64,000 nt of DNA, from positions 1-64,000 of the forward strand of contig CBDCIS010000009.1 of assembly GCA_965217565.1 (NCBI GenBank). Direction: 5' to 3'. The position numbers were made by a program, and so were the translations under genes. Under the pieces are notes generated by a model. The model was not told where the DNA came from. It made no database searches and was given only the letters and a program-made list of their open reading frames with translations. Source of the DNA: CBDCIS01 sp965217565 (GTDB lineage Bacteria; Chloroflexota; Dehalococcoidia; Lucifugimonadales; CATOSD01). Shown here in pieces: positions 62,122 through 64,000 of the stretch; the first letter of the stretch is position 1, and every line of letters starts with the position of its first letter.

Positions 62122-63162
62122 TTACGCCTTCGCGTACTCCCTGAAGGTCGAATCGACGACGTCCAGCGCGTAGTCGATGTCGTCGGAGGTTATCCCGTAG
62201 TGCGTGACGAAACGCCATCGGCGCTCGGGGGAGCCGCCCTTGACTCCGCGCTCGTTGATCTTGCGGGCCAGCTCGGCCGGGTCGCCCTGGGTTATCTCGA
62301 AGAAGACCAGGTTGGTGGGCAGTTCGTCCGGCTGGATGGATATGCCCGGCACCTGGGCGAGCCCCTGCGCCAGCTTGCGGGCGTTGGTGTGGTCTTCAGC
62401 CATCCGCTCCACCATGCTTTCGAGCGCGACGATTCCCGCAGCCGCTATGACGCCCACCTGCCTCATGCCGCCGCCCACCATCTTGCGCCAGCGTCTGGCG
62501 CGCTCGATGAACTCGTTGCCTCCGCATACTACCGACCCTATCGGCACGCTCAGCCCCTTGGACAGGCAGAAGGTGATACTGTCGGCGTCCTTGGCGAGCT
62601 CGGACGCGGGCGTCTCCAGGTAAACGGCGGCGTTGAATATGCGGGCGCCGTCGATGTGCAGAGGAATCTCGTTGCGATGAGCGACCTCGGCTATGACCCT
62701 GGTATCCTCCGGGGTCAGCGTGGAGCCGCCGCATGCGTTGTGTGTGTTCTCCAGCGCAATCATGGCGGTGCGCGGAAAGTGAACATTGTTGGGACGAATC
62801 GCCCTCTCGACCTCGTCGGGGTCGAGCATACCGCGCTCGTCGTTGCGGATCGTGTGGTAGGACACGCCGCCGAGGGCCGACGCTCCGCCCGCCTCGCTGC
62901 GGAAGATGTGGGACTTGTCGCCGATGATGATGTCGTCGCCCCGCTGCGCGTGGGTGAGGATCGAGACGAGGTTGCCCATGGTGCCGCTGGCGACGAACAT
63001 CGCCGCCTCTTTGCCGAGCCGTTCGGCGGCCATCGCCTCCAGCCTGTTCAGAGTGGGGTCTTCCCCATAAACGTCGTCCCCCACCTCGGCGTCCGCCATG
63101 GCCCGCCGCATCTCAGGCGTAGGCTCCGTTACCGTGTCGCTGCGAAGATCGACTATTCGCAC
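62122..63162 (-). CDS. ltaE: Low-specificity L-threonine aldolase
   Basis: A 346-residue fold-type I PLP enzyme cleaving L-threonine to glycine and acetaldehyde. VDLRSDTVTEPTPEMRRAMA is the family opening; DDVYGEDPTLNRLE, FVASGTMGNLVS, ENTHNACGG, HIDGARIFNA and the PLP Lys in FCLSKGLSVPIGS follow. The start is GTG 63162, 6 bp after AGGAGG. Complete and in full frame. Confidence 0.92.
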   Translation of the reverse strand: MRIVDLRSDTVTEPTPEMRRAMADAEVGDDVYGEDPTLNRLEAMAAERLGKEAAMFVASGTMGNLVSILTHAQRGDDIIIGDKSHIFRSEAGGASALGGVSYHTIRNDERGMLDPDEVERAIRPNNVHFPRTAMIALENTHNACGGSTLTPEDTRVIAEVAHRNEIPLHIDGARIFNAAVYLETPASELAKDADSITFCLSKGLSVPIGSVVCGGNEFIERARRWRKMVGGGMRQVGVIAAAGIVALESMVERMAEDHTNARKLAQGLAQVPGISIQPDELPTNLVFFEITQGDPAELARKINERGVKGGSPERRWRFVTHYGITSDDIDYALDVVDSTFREYAKA

Positions 63163-63357
63163 GATTCCTCCTTCTCTGCCGTAGCCTTGCAACGGGGCCT
63201 ATGACATCCTGTGCGATTCAAACCCCGCGCTCTTGTTGAAAGCCGCCCATCCAGCGCGTCAGGTAGGCAAACCTCCAGAACGATTCTAACAACATTGCTT
63301 GCCAAAAGCCATAGCGTCGCCTAACATGAAGCGGTTGCGAAACAGCGCGAGAGACAC

Positions 63358-64000
63358 ATGACCAACAGCCAGCAAGCCATAACATTCGACAGCGGGGACA
63401 TTGCCCTCGAGGGTGCGCTGCATCTACCCGGCGGCGACGGAAAGTTCGCCGGCGTCGTTATCTGCCACCCTCATCCGCGCTACGGCGGGAACATGAGCAA
63501 CGGCGTGGTGAGCGCGCTCACGAAGAGCATCGTGGCGTCGGGCATGGCGGCGTTGAGGTTTAACTTTCGCGGCGTCGGCGCGAGCGAGGGGGAGTTCAGC
63601 CAGGGCGCGGGTGAGCTCGAGGATGCCATCGAGGCGGTGGACTACCTCGCACTGCACGAACGTATCGAGGCCACTCGCGTGGGAATCGCTGGCTATTCGT
63701 TCGGTGCGTGGATCGCGTTGGAGGCGAGCGCAAGCAGCAATACCGTCCAGGCGGTCGCCTCCATCGCCTGCCCGATGCGCCCCTACACCTCGCTGGGCGT
63801 TGACGAACTGTTGCAGCCCAAGCTGCTCGTTTGCGGGGAGTTCGACCACGACTTTCCGATCGAGCATTTCAGGTTTCTCTCCAAGAGGTTCGTGGAGCCG
63901 AAGCAGGTCGAGGTGAAGTATGGCGCGGACCACTTCTTCGGGGGCCACGAGGAGGAGATTGGCGAGATGGCGGCCGGGTTCTTCTCCAACTGGCTTGGAG
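63358..64000 (+). CDS. Alpha/beta hydrolase (3' partial)
   Basis: From ATG 63358 the frame stays open to the window end (214 residues). HPHPRYGGNMSN gives the oxyanion loop of the dienelactone hydrolase-like group, LRFNFRGVGASEGEFSQGAG the following strand, GIAGYSFGAWIALEA the Ser nucleophile, VCGEFDHDFPIEHF the Asp and GADHFFGGHE the His of the triad. All catalytic residues are in the window; only the last few residues are missing. Confidence 0.88.
   Translation, partial: MTNSQQAITFDSGDIALEGALHLPGGDGKFAGVVICHPHPRYGGNMSNGVVSALTKSIVASGMAALRFNFRGVGASEGEFSQGAGELEDAIEAVDYLALHERIEATRVGIAGYSFGAWIALEASASSNTVQAVASIACPMRPYTSLGVDELLQPKLLVCGEFDHDFPIEHFRFLSKRFVEPKQVEVKYGADHFFGGHEEEIGEMAAGFFSNWLG

Overview
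The window is about 60% GC, dense with genes, and reads as a free-living bacterium of the Chloroflexota, most likely Dehalococcoidia/SAR202-like. That placement is an inference from gene content: a luciferase-like flavin oxidoreductase, a thiolase-like protein paired with a DUF35 zinc-ribbon/OB protein, unusual SDR and molybdenum hydroxylase genes, a CbbQ/CbbO-type pair, an F420-type nitroreductase, and a glutaredoxin-DinB fusion. No rRNA or ribosomal protein gene is present to confirm it.

Layout. Positions 1-3.9 kb hold one partial gene and four consecutive frameshifted genes, with a 127-bp MITE among them. At 4.4-5.2 kb lies a glutaredoxin-DinB gene whose first redox cysteine is a TGA codon followed by a SECIS-like hairpin. 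From 5 to 17.6 kb is ordinary chromosome: an amidohydrolase, a ThDP enzyme, cinA, a Gld-type ABC exporter cluster, speD-speB, a cysteine desulfurase, a lipoprotein and thioredoxin. A selenocysteine tRNA (selC) at 17.8 kb is followed by an integrase stub and a decayed 3.5-kb insertion region (IS110 remnant, Ddn-like gene, IS5). From 21.5 to 29.9 kb come two sister SDRs, a molybdenum hydroxylase large subunit, two metallo-beta-lactamase-fold hydrolases, a Nudix protein and an epimerase. A minus-strand operon (coaE, CbbQ-like, CoA-Nudix, CbbO-like VWA) fills 29.9-35.4 kb. Then come selA, an AIM24 protein, a type II restriction-modification pair (nuclease gene carrying an amber stop), Uma2, rarA, the DUF35/thiolase pair and vapBC.

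From 45 to 58.8 kb is a mobile-element graveyard. Its core is a minus-strand two-gene unit: an ABC-type ATPase and a DUF4435/Toprim protein, the layout of the PARIS anti-phage system. The ATPase gene is split into four pieces by a 5.8-kb IS3 composite transposon, an IS630 element and an IS5 element. Taking all three out restores one continuous frame of about 450 codons. The composite transposon carries a second ATPase plus Toprim-like (DUF4276) pair. The last 5 kb holds a universal stress protein, an MFS transporter, a second vapBC, threonine aldolase and a partial alpha/beta hydrolase.

How genes fit together. selA, selC and a candidate selenoprotein within 31 kb argue that this cell inserts selenocysteine; a thioredoxin and a cysteine desulfurase lie just before selC. 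The mobile elements form families: two IS5 copies, two IS3 copies, two different IS630 elements and short non-autonomous elements with matching ends.
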